Source: WRIS01 sp031549175 | Lineage (GTDB): Bacteria > Actinomycetota > Coriobacteriia > Coriobacteriales > Eggerthellaceae | Length of the DNA stretch: 22,001 nucleotides | Direction of reading: 5' to 3' | Assembly: GCA_031549175.1 (NCBI GenBank) | Contig: JAVBQH010000026.1 | Location: 1 to 22,001, forward strand | Shown here: positions 1 to 6,517 of the stretch, one piece after another | Numbering within the stretch: the stretch's first letter is position 1 | How the letters are laid out: every line of letters starts with the position of its first letter | The notes under the pieces: generated by a model | Databases searched by the model: none | The model's input: only the letters and a program-made list of their open reading frames with translations | What the model was told of the DNA's origin: nothing | Program-made: the position numbers and the translations under genes

Positions 1-32
1 AACTTGTCTATGGTAGCACAGTTTGACAAGTT
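1..32 (-). promoter_or_regulatory. Candidate leftward promoter -10 inside an inverted repeat
   Basis: On the minus strand TGTGCTACCAT (-10 at 10-15) resembles the extended -10 elements found before nfu and rpsB in this window. It is enclosed by an 8-bp inverted repeat, AACTTGTC at 1-8 and GACAAGTT at 25-32. A repressor bound there would cover the -10. The regulated gene would lie left of the window. No convincing -35 is visible, so both promoter and operator are tentative. Confidence 0.25.
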
Positions 33-110
33 TGGAGAGATTCTTTTCTGAAGAGCCCTTCCGGTCGTCCAGGCCGTCAGACCGACACCCGGACAGCGAG
101 CGAACTGAAA

Positions 111-143
111 GTGGGGCAAAAGGGTCTGTCCCTTTTGCCCCAC
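111..143. repeat. REP-like palindrome, subfamily B (copy 1)
   Basis: A perfect 14-bp stem, GTGGGGCAAAAGGG and its complement, closes a TCTGT loop. It lies 13 nt downstream of the dfx stop codon and could also cap or terminate that transcript. It belongs to the subfamily with the GGG-TCTGT-CCC core, also found at 5441-5505, 10732-10766 and 10790-10830. Confidence 0.8.
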
Positions 144-156
144 TCCCCCATGTTTG

Positions 157-537
157 CTAGACTTCCGCAACCCAAAGGCCGTGGATGTTGCAGTACTCGT
201 ACACCTTTACGGCGGTCTCGCCGTCGGCCAATGCGAAGTCGGCTTTGGGTTCGCCATCTGCCGAGAGGGGCGCAAACTGATAGCCCTTGTCGGTCACCAG
301 GCAGATGAAGGTGATCCAATGCTCGGGGGTCATAGGATGAGGCACGCTTCCTACCTCGACATGCACCTTCGCGCCGTCAACCGTGACGACGGGCACATGC
401 TTTTCCAAGGCCGCATCGACCGAGTTGGCGGTGATCTCTTCCATCTTCTCGCCACAACAGACAAGCGGCACCCCGCTGTCAAAAGGCTTGATGGCTACAT
501 TCCCGCAATGAGTACAACGATAGAATTTTACGTCCAT
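157..537 (-). CDS. dfx: Desulfoferrodoxin (two-iron superoxide reductase)
   Basis: A 126-residue cytoplasmic enzyme that reduces superoxide to hydrogen peroxide without releasing O2, typical of anaerobes. The N-terminal desulforedoxin domain has all four ligands of the FeS4 centre (C8 and C11 in CTHCG, C27 and C28 in VCCG). The C-terminal domain has the catalytic centre ligands H47 (in EKHVP), H67 and H73 (HPMTPEHW), C116 and H119 (YCNIHG), plus the active-site Lys46. Length and residue spacing match the 2Fe-SOR family, so the protein looks intact. The ATG start follows a purine-rich AAAGGGGA site. The gene begins 45 nt after lgt and is probably co-transcribed with it. A palindrome follows the stop codon. 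Confidence 0.95.
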   Translation of the reverse strand: MDVKFYRCTHCGNVAIKPFDSGVPLVCCGEKMEEITANSVDAALEKHVPVVTVDGAKVHVEVGSVPHPMTPEHWITFICLVTDKGYQFAPLSADGEPKADFALADGETAVKVYEYCNIHGLWVAEV

Positions 538-582
538 GATATCCCCTTTCAGGTATTTTCGGTCTTTTCGTCGTCTTATATG

Positions 583-1416
583 TTACTTTGTTGGTTTCAT
601 TTCTGGAAGGCCCTGTTGCGGCAATTTCTTCCGAACGGCATACACCAACACGCCCACGCCCACAATAACAATCGGCAGGGAGAGCACCTGGCCCATAGTG
701 AGCCATCCGCCCCAGAGATATCCTAGCTGAACGTCCGGCTCGCGCACGAATTCGATGACAAACCGAAAGATTCCGTACAGCAAAAGGAAAAGTCCGAAGA
801 AGGTCCCCCGTGGCCGGGGTGGCAGTTTCCGGGAAAGCACGAACAAGACGATGAATATCACGAGGCCTTCGAGAAGCGCCTCGTACAGCTGCGAGGGATG
901 GCGGGGCATCATGCCGGCGGTGCCGCCGAAGACCACGCCCCAAGGGGCGTCGGTGGGAGACCCCCACAGCTCGCCATTGACGAAGTTCGCGCACCGACCC
1001 AAGAATATGCCGATCGGTGCCCCGATGGCGCCGAGATCTGCCAGGGTCAGATAGGGGATGCGGGTGATCTTCGCTGCGACGGCACCTGCGATAAGCGCTC
1101 CGATCAGGCCGCCATGAAAGCTCATGCCCCCCTCGGTGGTCGCGAATATCTTGTCGAGGTGCGAGAAGTAATAGCCGTCGCCGTAGAAGAGGACGTAGCC
1201 CAACCGCCCGCCGATTATGATACCGACGATCACGCAGACCATAATCACGATCAGGGCGTCGACGTCGACCCGGACCTTCCAGCGTTTGGCGGTGTAATAG
1301 ATTACCAAGGCCCCCAAGATGAAGCCGAGCACATAGCCAAGCCCGTACCATCGGACGGCGAAGGGGCCGATCGAGAATATGACCGGGTCAATCATATGGT
1401 AAATGTCGTTGAGCAT
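583..1416 (-). CDS. lgt: Prolipoprotein diacylglyceryl transferase
   Basis: A 277-residue integral membrane enzyme that moves diacylglycerol from phosphatidylglycerol to the lipobox cysteine of prolipoproteins, the first step of lipoprotein maturation. The Lgt signature is present at about 140-152 (GRCANFVNGELWG), with the conserved Arg71 region (GGRLGY), His101 (SFHGG) and the HPSQLYE motif at 173-179. Several hydrophobic segments span the protein and the C-terminus is basic. Length is normal. The ATG at 1416 follows AGAGGT. The gene is the first of a probable lgt-dfx unit, with a perfect TATAAT box about 50 nt upstream and a palindrome in its leader. Confidence 0.95.
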   Translation of the reverse strand: MLNDIYHMIDPVIFSIGPFAVRWYGLGYVLGFILGALVIYYTAKRWKVRVDVDALIVIMVCVIVGIIIGGRLGYVLFYGDGYYFSHLDKIFATTEGGMSFHGGLIGALIAGAVAAKITRIPYLTLADLGAIGAPIGIFLGRCANFVNGELWGSPTDAPWGVVFGGTAGMMPRHPSQLYEALLEGLVIFIVLFVLSRKLPPRPRGTFFGLFLLLYGIFRFVIEFVREPDVQLGYLWGGWLTMGQVLSLPIVIVGVGVLVYAVRKKLPQQGLPEMKPTK

Positions 1417-1439
1417 CTCTACCTCTTGAGTACGTGGCG

Positions 1440-1464
1440 TGCAAAGGGGTCGGACCCCTTTGCA
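1440..1464. repeat. REP-like palindrome, subfamily C (copy 1)
   Basis: TGCAAAGGGGT and its perfect complement (11 bp) flank a CGG centre. The copy sits between the lgt -10 box and the lgt start codon, so it would form a hairpin at the very 5' end of the lgt mRNA. The related subfamily C copy is at 6471-6498. Confidence 0.75.
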
Positions 1465-1469
1465 TTATA
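1464..1469 (-). promoter_or_regulatory. lgt promoter, -10 box
   Basis: TATAAT on the minus strand, 47 nt upstream of lgt and downstream of the terminator of the preceding unit. No good -35 is visible at 16-19 nt upstream. The context (a terminator before it and a gene after it) supports a promoter here. The start site would fall inside the palindrome 1440-1464. Confidence 0.5.
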
Positions 1470-1502
1470 AGCGTGCAAGAAGGCCCCGTGGCCTTTGCCG
1501 CC

Positions 1503-1531
1503 AAAAAAATGCCGCCATGATGGCGGCATTT
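1503..1531 (-). terminator. Intrinsic terminator of the nfu unit
   Basis: On the minus strand AAATGCCGCCA, a 3-nt loop and TGGCGGCATTT are followed by a T run, giving seven T in a row. It lies 22 nt past the stop codon of the small zinc-ribbon gene and separates that unit from lgt. Confidence 0.9.
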
Positions 1532-1552
1532 CATACTTCAGACTGTCTTCGA

Positions 1553-1777
1553 TCATGCATCCCGGCCCATGCCGGCACCGACCTCGATAGCGGCAATACT
1601 CACCGTTTCAAGTAATTGATCAGGCACCTCTTGCACCGTGGTGATGCTGTCCGAACAACGTCGACAAGTCAGGGCAAACAAGGCGATATGCTCGCTGAGC
1701 ACCATCATGGATTCGTAGCTGCAGAGATCGAGGTCGGGCGCGCCGCACGATGGACAGTTGATCATTGTGGTAACCAT
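1553..1777 (-). CDS. Small zinc-ribbon-like protein of unknown function
   Basis: I do not recognise a named family. The 74-residue product opens with CPSCG (C8, C11), has C19 and a later CRRC (C38, C41). This gives a CxxC...CxxC arrangement typical of a zinc ribbon or rubredoxin-like metal site. The C-terminal half is acidic and has no cysteine. AAGGAG at 1787-1792 abuts an ATG at 1786 with no spacer, so I prefer the ATG at 1777, nine bases away; an ATG at 1765 is another option. The gene is the last of a unit with nfu and an eight-cysteine protein and is followed by a strong terminator. Confidence 0.65.
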   Translation of the reverse strand: MVTTMINCPSCGAPDLDLCSYESMMVLSEHIALFALTCRRCSDSITTVQEVPDQLLETVSIAAIEVGAGMGRDA

Positions 1778-1818
1778 CGAACTCATCTCCTTACCTTGGT
1801 CTACGTCTTTTCCATGAA

Positions 1819-1842
1819 GCCCTGCGACATACCGCACAGGGC
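1819..1842 (-). other. Intercistronic hairpin
   Basis: GCCCTGTGCG and CGCAGGGC on the minus strand can pair with a small bulge in the 85-nt gap between the two cysteine-rich genes. No T run follows, so it is not an intrinsic terminator. It could affect mRNA processing or be chance. Confidence 0.3.
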
Positions 1843-1862
1843 GAATAACCACCTATCTTGCC

Positions 1863-2156
1863 TTACAGAAGGAACCGGTTCGGATTCCCCGGCCTGACTT
1901 CCCCGTCCTCGGTAAAGACGCGGATAGGCCCTTGTTTAAGAAAGAACTCGCAGAACCGGCAGATGTCCTTGATCGCCGCATCATATTCCAGCTCCGGGTT
2001 GAGCAGAAGGTCGAAATCGCTTGCGACCACGTGCGTCGGACGGCCGCATGCCGCATAATGGCAGTCGGGAGGACAGGATTCATTGGGGGCATTATGCGGG
2101 CACCGTGATTGCATTTCTTCATCACAGCCTCGCTGTTCCCAGCACATAGCGCTCAT
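1863..2156 (-). CDS. Eight-cysteine protein of unknown function
   Basis: A 97-residue soluble protein with eight cysteines (5, 11, 19, 28, 32, 37, 66, 69). The N-terminus, MCWEQRGC then CPH, resembles the CWE..C..CP pattern of two-CW-type cysteine motifs, and a CRFC pair lies near 66-69. The number and spacing of cysteines would allow one or two Fe-S clusters or structural zinc sites; no catalytic family is evident. The start is well supported by AAGGAGG six bases upstream of the ATG. It follows nfu by 33 nt and is probably co-transcribed, which makes it a plausible client or partner of Nfu. Function is not assigned. Confidence 0.75.
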   Translation of the reverse strand: MSAMCWEQRGCDEEMQSRCPHNAPNESCPPDCHYAACGRPTHVVASDFDLLLNPELEYDAAIKDICRFCEFFLKQGPIRVFTEDGEVRPGNPNRFLL

Positions 2157-2189
2157 TTCGGTCCTCCTTCCTGTGCGTCGACCCGGCGC

Positions 2190-2420
2190 CTATTCGGCCG
2201 GAACAACCTTGGTAACACCTGGAACACGTTCCTTCAAGATACGCTCAACACCGTTTGCCAAGGTCATCTGCGACATGGGGCAGCCTTTGCAGGCGCCTTG
2301 CAATTCAACGGTGACCGTGCCGTCATCGGCAACGTCGACCAATGCGACGTCTCCGCCATCTGCCTGGAGGCTGGGGCGGATAAGCTCAAGCACCGAGGCT
2401 ACATCTTCCTTGTTTACCAT
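2190..2420 (-). CDS. NifU-like Fe-S cluster scaffold/carrier (Nfu)
   Basis: A 76-residue protein consisting only of the NifU C-terminal domain. It contains the paired cysteines C44 and C47 (GACKGCPMSQ) that hold a [4Fe-4S] cluster across a dimer for delivery to apoproteins. Single-domain Nfu proteins of this size are normal. The reading frame is open further upstream, but AAGGAG six bases before the ATG at 2420 and family alignment (VASVLELIRP follows directly) fix the start. It is first in a unit with two cysteine-rich small proteins, behind an extended -10 promoter at 2450-2460. Confidence 0.9.
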   Translation of the reverse strand: MVNKEDVASVLELIRPSLQADGGDVALVDVADDGTVTVELQGACKGCPMSQMTLANGVERILKERVPGVTKVVPAE

Positions 2421-2449
2421 TTCATACTCCTTAATCACGTGTTTTCTCG

Positions 2450-2460
2450 ATTGTAGCACA
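2450..2460 (-). promoter_or_regulatory. nfu promoter, extended -10
   Basis: TGTGCTACAAT on the minus strand has a TG-extended -10 (TACAAT at 2450-2455), 29 nt upstream of the nfu ATG. A -35 is not obvious. Upstream, a weak hairpin (CTGCTTC/GAGGCAG, about 2470-2487) may end the LCP transcript or overlap regulation. Confidence 0.6.
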
Positions 2461-2506
2461 GAGCCTTACTGCCTCTTGTGAAGCAGGGCAACTGTTTGCA
2501 AAACGA

Positions 2507-4009
2507 TTAGTTCAACGGTTTCCAATCCTTGCCGACCATGACAAGCACATCGGTCTCAAAGGTATAGAAGCTGTTCGCCTGCACCGACCTTCCAACTCCG
2601 AGGCTGTTCACCACCGTTTCCGCGGCTGCCTCTTTTGCGGGGTCTTTGTAGATGACGAGGGTCTCGTCATAGGCGAAGGACTCCGCGTTGCCGATCTCGG
2701 CGATCTGGAAGCCGCCCGCGCCCAAGATAGCGGCCACCTGCTGGGCGCCTCCTGTGACGCCCGACCCGTTCTTCAAGGTGATGGTGAAGCTCTTCGGGTC
2801 GACGGCTGCGGCCTTCCCTATGGCGTCAGACGGGTTCTTGCCGTCGACGACCGCCTGTCTGACTACGTCCCATGAGGTCTTCGACACGGAGAAGGTCCGG
2901 GCGCCCGTTGCGGTGTTGACCGAGATGTAGCCGGGGACCTTCGTGCTGTATAGGTGGTCGGGCGGGATGCTGCGCACAACGTCGATAAGCGCCATGGCAT
3001 CTGACGCGGAAAGGTCGGTCTTCACGGTGTCCGCAATCCCGTCAAGCGTGAAAGCCGCCGTTCCCGAGCTCTTCTCGAGAAGCTTTGCGAGCATCGCGGT
3101 GGCGAAGGCCGTCTGGTTTTTGGCACGCTGATCCTCGCCGCCGGAGAAGTTGGTCGCGCGGCAGTAGGTGAGCGCAGCCTGGCCGTTGAGCGTCTGGGTC
3201 CCTGCCGGGATGTAGACATCGCCTGCGGCAGGATCATCCACCTCTTCGGTGACCTTCACCTCGACGCCACCCAAGGCATCGACCAGCTTGGGGAACCGTG
3301 CGGCATCGGTCTTGACGAAATGGCTGATCGGAACTTCAACAAACTCGGAGACAGCCGTGATCAGCGCCGCATCGCCCCCCATGGTCTGCGCATCGGAGAT
3401 ACTATGCGTCTTGCCGTCGGAAAAGGTGGTCTGGAGGTTCGGGGGTATTGAGAGTATCGAGGCCTGCTTCGCCCCCTCATCGAGTCGGACGAGCATGATC
3501 ACGTCAGGCCCCGTATAGGACTTGCCTGGTTCGTAGTGCTCGCCTGCAAAGAGGATGTATTGCGTCTTGGTGTCTTTGGCGGCGGTCAGGGCGGCCTTGG
3601 CGTTCGAGTTCCCGAGCGACATCTTGTCGCTTACCGACCCCATATAGGCCATGGTGCCGACACCGCCTGCGATCCCGATCACCGCGATGGCGACGATGAC
3701 CGCAACCAGGATGCCCCGTGTTCGGGCGCGGCGCTGGACCGTTTCGGTGAACTGGCGCTTGCCCACGCGTCTCGAGTAGGCGGCCGCACTTTCACCCGAG
3801 CTCGTGCGTGGCTGCACCTGGCTGATCATCCCGCGCCTTGCCTGGGCGGACTTTTTTGACGCCGAGGCAGGTGTAGGGGTTGAGCTGGCTTTGCGCGAGG
3901 ACCGCTTGGGTGCTTGGCCTGCATGGTGCGAGCCTATCATCGCACCCTTCATCTTACGCGAAGAGCGGGACGACTTGGAAAATGAGGGACCTTTTGAGCG
4001 GCGGGCCAT
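2507..4009 (-). CDS. LytR-CpsA-Psr (LCP) family cell-envelope protein, divergent active site
   Basis: LCP proteins attach glycopolymers from lipid carriers to peptidoglycan. This 500-residue protein has a long Ser/Lys/Arg-rich cytoplasmic arm (1-97) and one membrane segment (about 98-122). An extracellular LCP domain follows (about 150-312; DVIMLV, the G-V-E-V-K core, then ALTYCR and DQRAKNQ). A C-terminal LytR_C domain lies at about 407-497. The usual SIPRD motif is SIPPN (187-191), and the Arg that normally precedes DT/DV is missing, so transferase activity is uncertain. The ATG at 4009 follows AGGTAAGAA, 20 nt after murA, indicating a murA-LCP unit devoted to the envelope. No strong terminator is seen before the nfu promoter. 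Confidence 0.85.
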   Translation of the reverse strand: MARRSKGPSFSKSSRSSRKMKGAMIGSHHAGQAPKRSSRKASSTPTPASASKKSAQARRGMISQVQPRTSSGESAAAYSRRVGKRQFTETVQRRARTRGILVAVIVAIAVIGIAGGVGTMAYMGSVSDKMSLGNSNAKAALTAAKDTKTQYILFAGEHYEPGKSYTGPDVIMLVRLDEGAKQASILSIPPNLQTTFSDGKTHSISDAQTMGGDAALITAVSEFVEVPISHFVKTDAARFPKLVDALGGVEVKVTEEVDDPAAGDVYIPAGTQTLNGQAALTYCRATNFSGGEDQRAKNQTAFATAMLAKLLEKSSGTAAFTLDGIADTVKTDLSASDAMALIDVVRSIPPDHLYSTKVPGYISVNTATGARTFSVSKTSWDVVRQAVVDGKNPSDAIGKAAAVDPKSFTITLKNGSGVTGGAQQVAAILGAGGFQIAEIGNAESFAYDETLVIYKDPAKEAAAETVVNSLGVGRSVQANSFYTFETDVLVMVGKDWKPLN

Positions 4010-4029
4010 TTCTTACCTGATTCTGCGGT

Positions 4030-5313
4030 CTAGCCTGCCATGCCTTTTGACGGCACACGCGCAATATCCGCACCCAGCTTGGCAAGCTTCTCGACATAGC
4101 CTTCATAGCCGCGGTCGATATGCTCGATATCATAGATGCTCGTCTCCCCCTCTGCGGAGACGGCAGCGAGCACGAGCGCCGCGCCGGCACGCAGGTCGGT
4201 ACAGGAGACCGGCGCACCTTGCAGGCGTTTAACGCCCTTGATCAGGGCATGATGGCTTTCAATAGTGATATCGGCGCCCATACGCATAAGTTCGGAAGCG
4301 AACATGAAGCGGTTCTCGAAGATGTTCTCGGTGATGACCGAATTCCCTTCGGCATACGAGGCAAGGAGCATGAACTGCGCCTGGAGATCCGTCGGGAACC
4401 CAGGATGGGGCAGGGTCTGGATATCGATGGGCTTGAGGGGGCCGGTCCGGCTTACCGTGATGCTGTCTTCGGCGGTCGTGACCTCGCAGCCCATAGCCTC
4501 CAGCTTCATCAAGGTCATACGCAGGTACGCGGGGTCGATGCCGAGTGTCGTAACCGGGCCGCCTGTCAGCGCGCCGCCTGTCAGGAAGGTGCCTGCCTCG
4601 ATGCGGTCGGACACCGTGGTGTGCTCGCAGGGCGAAAGCGATTCGAGCGAAACACCTTCGATCTCGATTACCGGGGTGCCTGCGCCTTGTATCTTCGCGC
4701 CCATGGAGTTCAGCATGTTTGCAAGGTCGACGATCTCAGGTTCTCGGGCGGCATTCTCGATGACGGTGGCCCCCTCGGCAACCACAGCTGCCATCAGGAG
4801 ATTCTCTGTCGCACCGACGCTCGGGAACTCGAGGACGACCGGCACGCCCGTAAGGCCGTTGGGAGTCCGTGCCTCCAGGTATCCGTGGTCGATCTCGAAG
4901 ACGGCCCCGAGGGCCTCGAGCCCGACAAGATGCATGTCGATCTTGCGTGCGCCGATCTGGCAACCGCCCGGCATGGCCACACGCGCCCTCCCGAAGCGGG
5001 CGATCAAGGGGCCCAACACCGAAATGGAGGCCCGCATCTTCGAGACAAGGTGGTACGGGGTTTCAAAACGGTTGACGTCGGTGGTGTCGATGGTGAGGGT
5101 GTGCCCTTGGCGCCTGACCGTGGCACCAAGACGCTCCATCACCTCGGACATGATGTCGATATCAGAGATTGCCGGCACGTTATGGAGGGTCGTGATCCCT
5201 TGCACCAACAGGGAGGCAGCCATCAGCTTGAGAGCTGAGTTCTTCGCCCCGGATATGACCACATCACCTTTGAGGGTGCCGTTTCCTTGTACCACGATGA
5301 TTTCTTCAGGCAT
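4030..5313 (-). CDS. murA: UDP-N-acetylglucosamine 1-carboxyvinyltransferase
   Basis: A 427-residue cytoplasmic enzyme that transfers enolpyruvate from PEP to UDP-GlcNAc, the first committed step of peptidoglycan synthesis. The substrate-binding GAKNSALK lies at 22-29 with K24 and N25. The catalytic loop MPGGCQIGARKID carries C118, the residue alkylated by fosfomycin, so the family expectation is a fosfomycin-sensitive type. Length is normal. The ATG at 5313 is preceded by GAGGAAG at good spacing. The 265-nt gap upstream holds a 65-nt palindrome and the tsf terminator; I could not place a confident promoter there. The gene is followed at 20 nt by the LCP gene. Confidence 0.95.
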   Translation of the reverse strand: MPEEIIVVQGNGTLKGDVVISGAKNSALKLMAASLLVQGITTLHNVPAISDIDIMSEVMERLGATVRRQGHTLTIDTTDVNRFETPYHLVSKMRASISVLGPLIARFGRARVAMPGGCQIGARKIDMHLVGLEALGAVFEIDHGYLEARTPNGLTGVPVVLEFPSVGATENLLMAAVVAEGATVIENAAREPEIVDLANMLNSMGAKIQGAGTPVIEIEGVSLESLSPCEHTTVSDRIEAGTFLTGGALTGGPVTTLGIDPAYLRMTLMKLEAMGCEVTTAEDSITVSRTGPLKPIDIQTLPHPGFPTDLQAQFMLLASYAEGNSVITENIFENRFMFASELMRMGADITIESHHALIKGVKRLQGAPVSCTDLRAGAALVLAAVSAEGETSIYDIEHIDRGYEGYVEKLAKLGADIARVPSKGMAG

Positions 5314-5440
5314 ATAATTTCTTCCTCATGCGAGAGGTGCTTTTGCAGTGTGTTTTCGCGGAAAATCTGCTCAGATAGACTTTACAAAACTATTAGGTTT
5401 CAAATGCCCAAGCCATCGAACTTCCACAACGTCTGCAGAT

Positions 5441-5505
5441 GCGGCAGCGGGGCAGTTTGGGACGAAAGGGTCTGTCCCTTCTGTCCAAAACTGCCCCGCT
5501 GCCGC
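5441..5505. repeat. Long REP-like palindrome, subfamily B (copy 2)
   Basis: Two 30-nt arms pair almost completely around a TCTGT loop, with only a few mismatches near the middle. The outer half, beginning GCGGCAGCGGGGCAGTTT, is a perfect 18-bp stem unrelated to other copies, while the inner part keeps the GGG-TCTGT-CCC core. It lies between the tsf terminator and murA and accounts for a quarter of that 265-nt gap. Confidence 0.8.
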
Positions 5506-5530
5506 CCCTTAGACGCCCTGGGGTCGAAAC

Positions 5531-5557
5531 AAAAAAGCGCCCGCATCGTGCGGGCGC
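5531..5557 (-). terminator. Intrinsic terminator of rpsB-tsf
   Basis: On the minus strand GCGCCCGCA, a CGA loop and TGCGGGCGC form a 9-bp G+C-rich stem followed by six T. It begins 21 nt past the tsf stop codon. Confidence 0.92.
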
Positions 5558-5578
5558 CTTGAAAGCTCGGGGGCTTCC

Positions 5579-6445
5579 CTATTGCTCGCCAAGCACGAAG
5601 CGGGTGAAGCCGGCGATCTCGATCGTGGCGCCGAGACCTTTTGCGACCTCTTCGGTGTAGTGCTTGACCGTCTGGTCGGGGTTCTTCACAAACTCCTGTT
5701 CGGTAAGGCAGAATTCCTTGAAATACTTCTCAAGGCGCCCTTGGGCCATCTTCTCTTGGATGTTCTCGGGCTTCCCGGATTCGGCAGCCTGGGCCTTGTA
5801 AATGGAAAGCTCATGTTCGACGACGGCCGGGTCGACCGAGTCACGGCTTACAGCAACCGGCTGTGCGGCGGCCACCTGCATGGCAATGTCGCGGCCATAG
5901 CGCTTGAAGTCCTCGTTCTGGGCGAGCGCCGCATCCCCCAGGTCGAACTCGACCAAGACGCCGATCTTCCCGCCAGCATGGATATAACTCGCAACGGCTC
6001 CGGCCTCGACATATGCAACGCGTGCCAGCTGGATGTTTTCGCCAAGCGTGTGGATGGCGTCGGTCACTGCCTCCTCGACAGTCTCACCATCGACCTCTGC
6101 CTTGAGCAGTGCGTCAAGGTCTGCGGGCTTGTTCGCAAGGGCCGCCTGGGCGATCTTTTCGGCATAGGCCTTGAATTTCTCGTTGATGCCCACGAAGTCG
6201 GTCTCGCAGTTCATCTCGATCATGGCGCCTGCAGCGCCATTGTCGGAAACCAAGGCGGCAACGGTTCCTTCGTTGGTTGCACGGCCGGCTTTCTTGGCAA
6301 CGGCTGCCAGGCCGGCAGTGCGCAGGAAGTCGACGGCTTTATCGATGTCGCCTTGCGTCTCGACGAGCGCCTTCTTGCATTCCATCATGCCGGCACCGGT
6401 CATTTCGCGAAGCTCTTTTACCAGGGAAGCAGTAATCTCTGCCAT
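5579..6445 (-). CDS. tsf: Translation elongation factor Ts
   Basis: A 288-residue cytoplasmic nucleotide-exchange factor that regenerates EF-Tu-GTP. The N-terminal UBA-like module includes VKELREMTGAGMMECKKAL (9-27), and the EF-Tu-contacting TDFV motif is at 82-85 (CETDFVGINEKF). The rest is the dimerisation core. Length is normal. The ATG at 6445 follows AAAGGA at six bases. It is second in the rpsB-tsf operon; the 72-nt intercistronic gap contains a subfamily C palindrome. A strong terminator follows, so the usual pyrH-frr continuation is absent here. Confidence 0.96.
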   Translation of the reverse strand: MAEITASLVKELREMTGAGMMECKKALVETQGDIDKAVDFLRTAGLAAVAKKAGRATNEGTVAALVSDNGAAGAMIEMNCETDFVGINEKFKAYAEKIAQAALANKPADLDALLKAEVDGETVEEAVTDAIHTLGENIQLARVAYVEAGAVASYIHAGGKIGVLVEFDLGDAALAQNEDFKRYGRDIAMQVAAAQPVAVSRDSVDPAVVEHELSIYKAQAAESGKPENIQEKMAQGRLEKYFKEFCLTEQEFVKNPDQTVKHYTEEVAKGLGATIEIAGFTRFVLGEQ

Positions 6446-6470
6446 GGGTGGTCCTTTCTATCTTGTGAGC

Positions 6471-6498
6471 GTGCACCAGGGGTCAGGCCCCTTTGCAC
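6471..6498. repeat. REP-like palindrome, subfamily C (degenerate copy 2)
   Basis: GTGCACCAGGGG and CCCCTTTGCAC pair with an internal mismatch around a short loop. The right arm matches the copy at 1440-1464 (CCCCTTTGCA). It lies between rpsB and tsf, 25 nt upstream of the tsf start, where a hairpin might tune the ratio of the two proteins. Confidence 0.6.
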
Positions 6499-6517
6499 GG
6501 TTTCGGGTGGTTGGTGC

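Noticed and set aside
5314..5440. A murA promoter (TTGAAA with TCTAT-like boxes)
   Set aside because: Spacing and -10 match were poor in every combination I tried.
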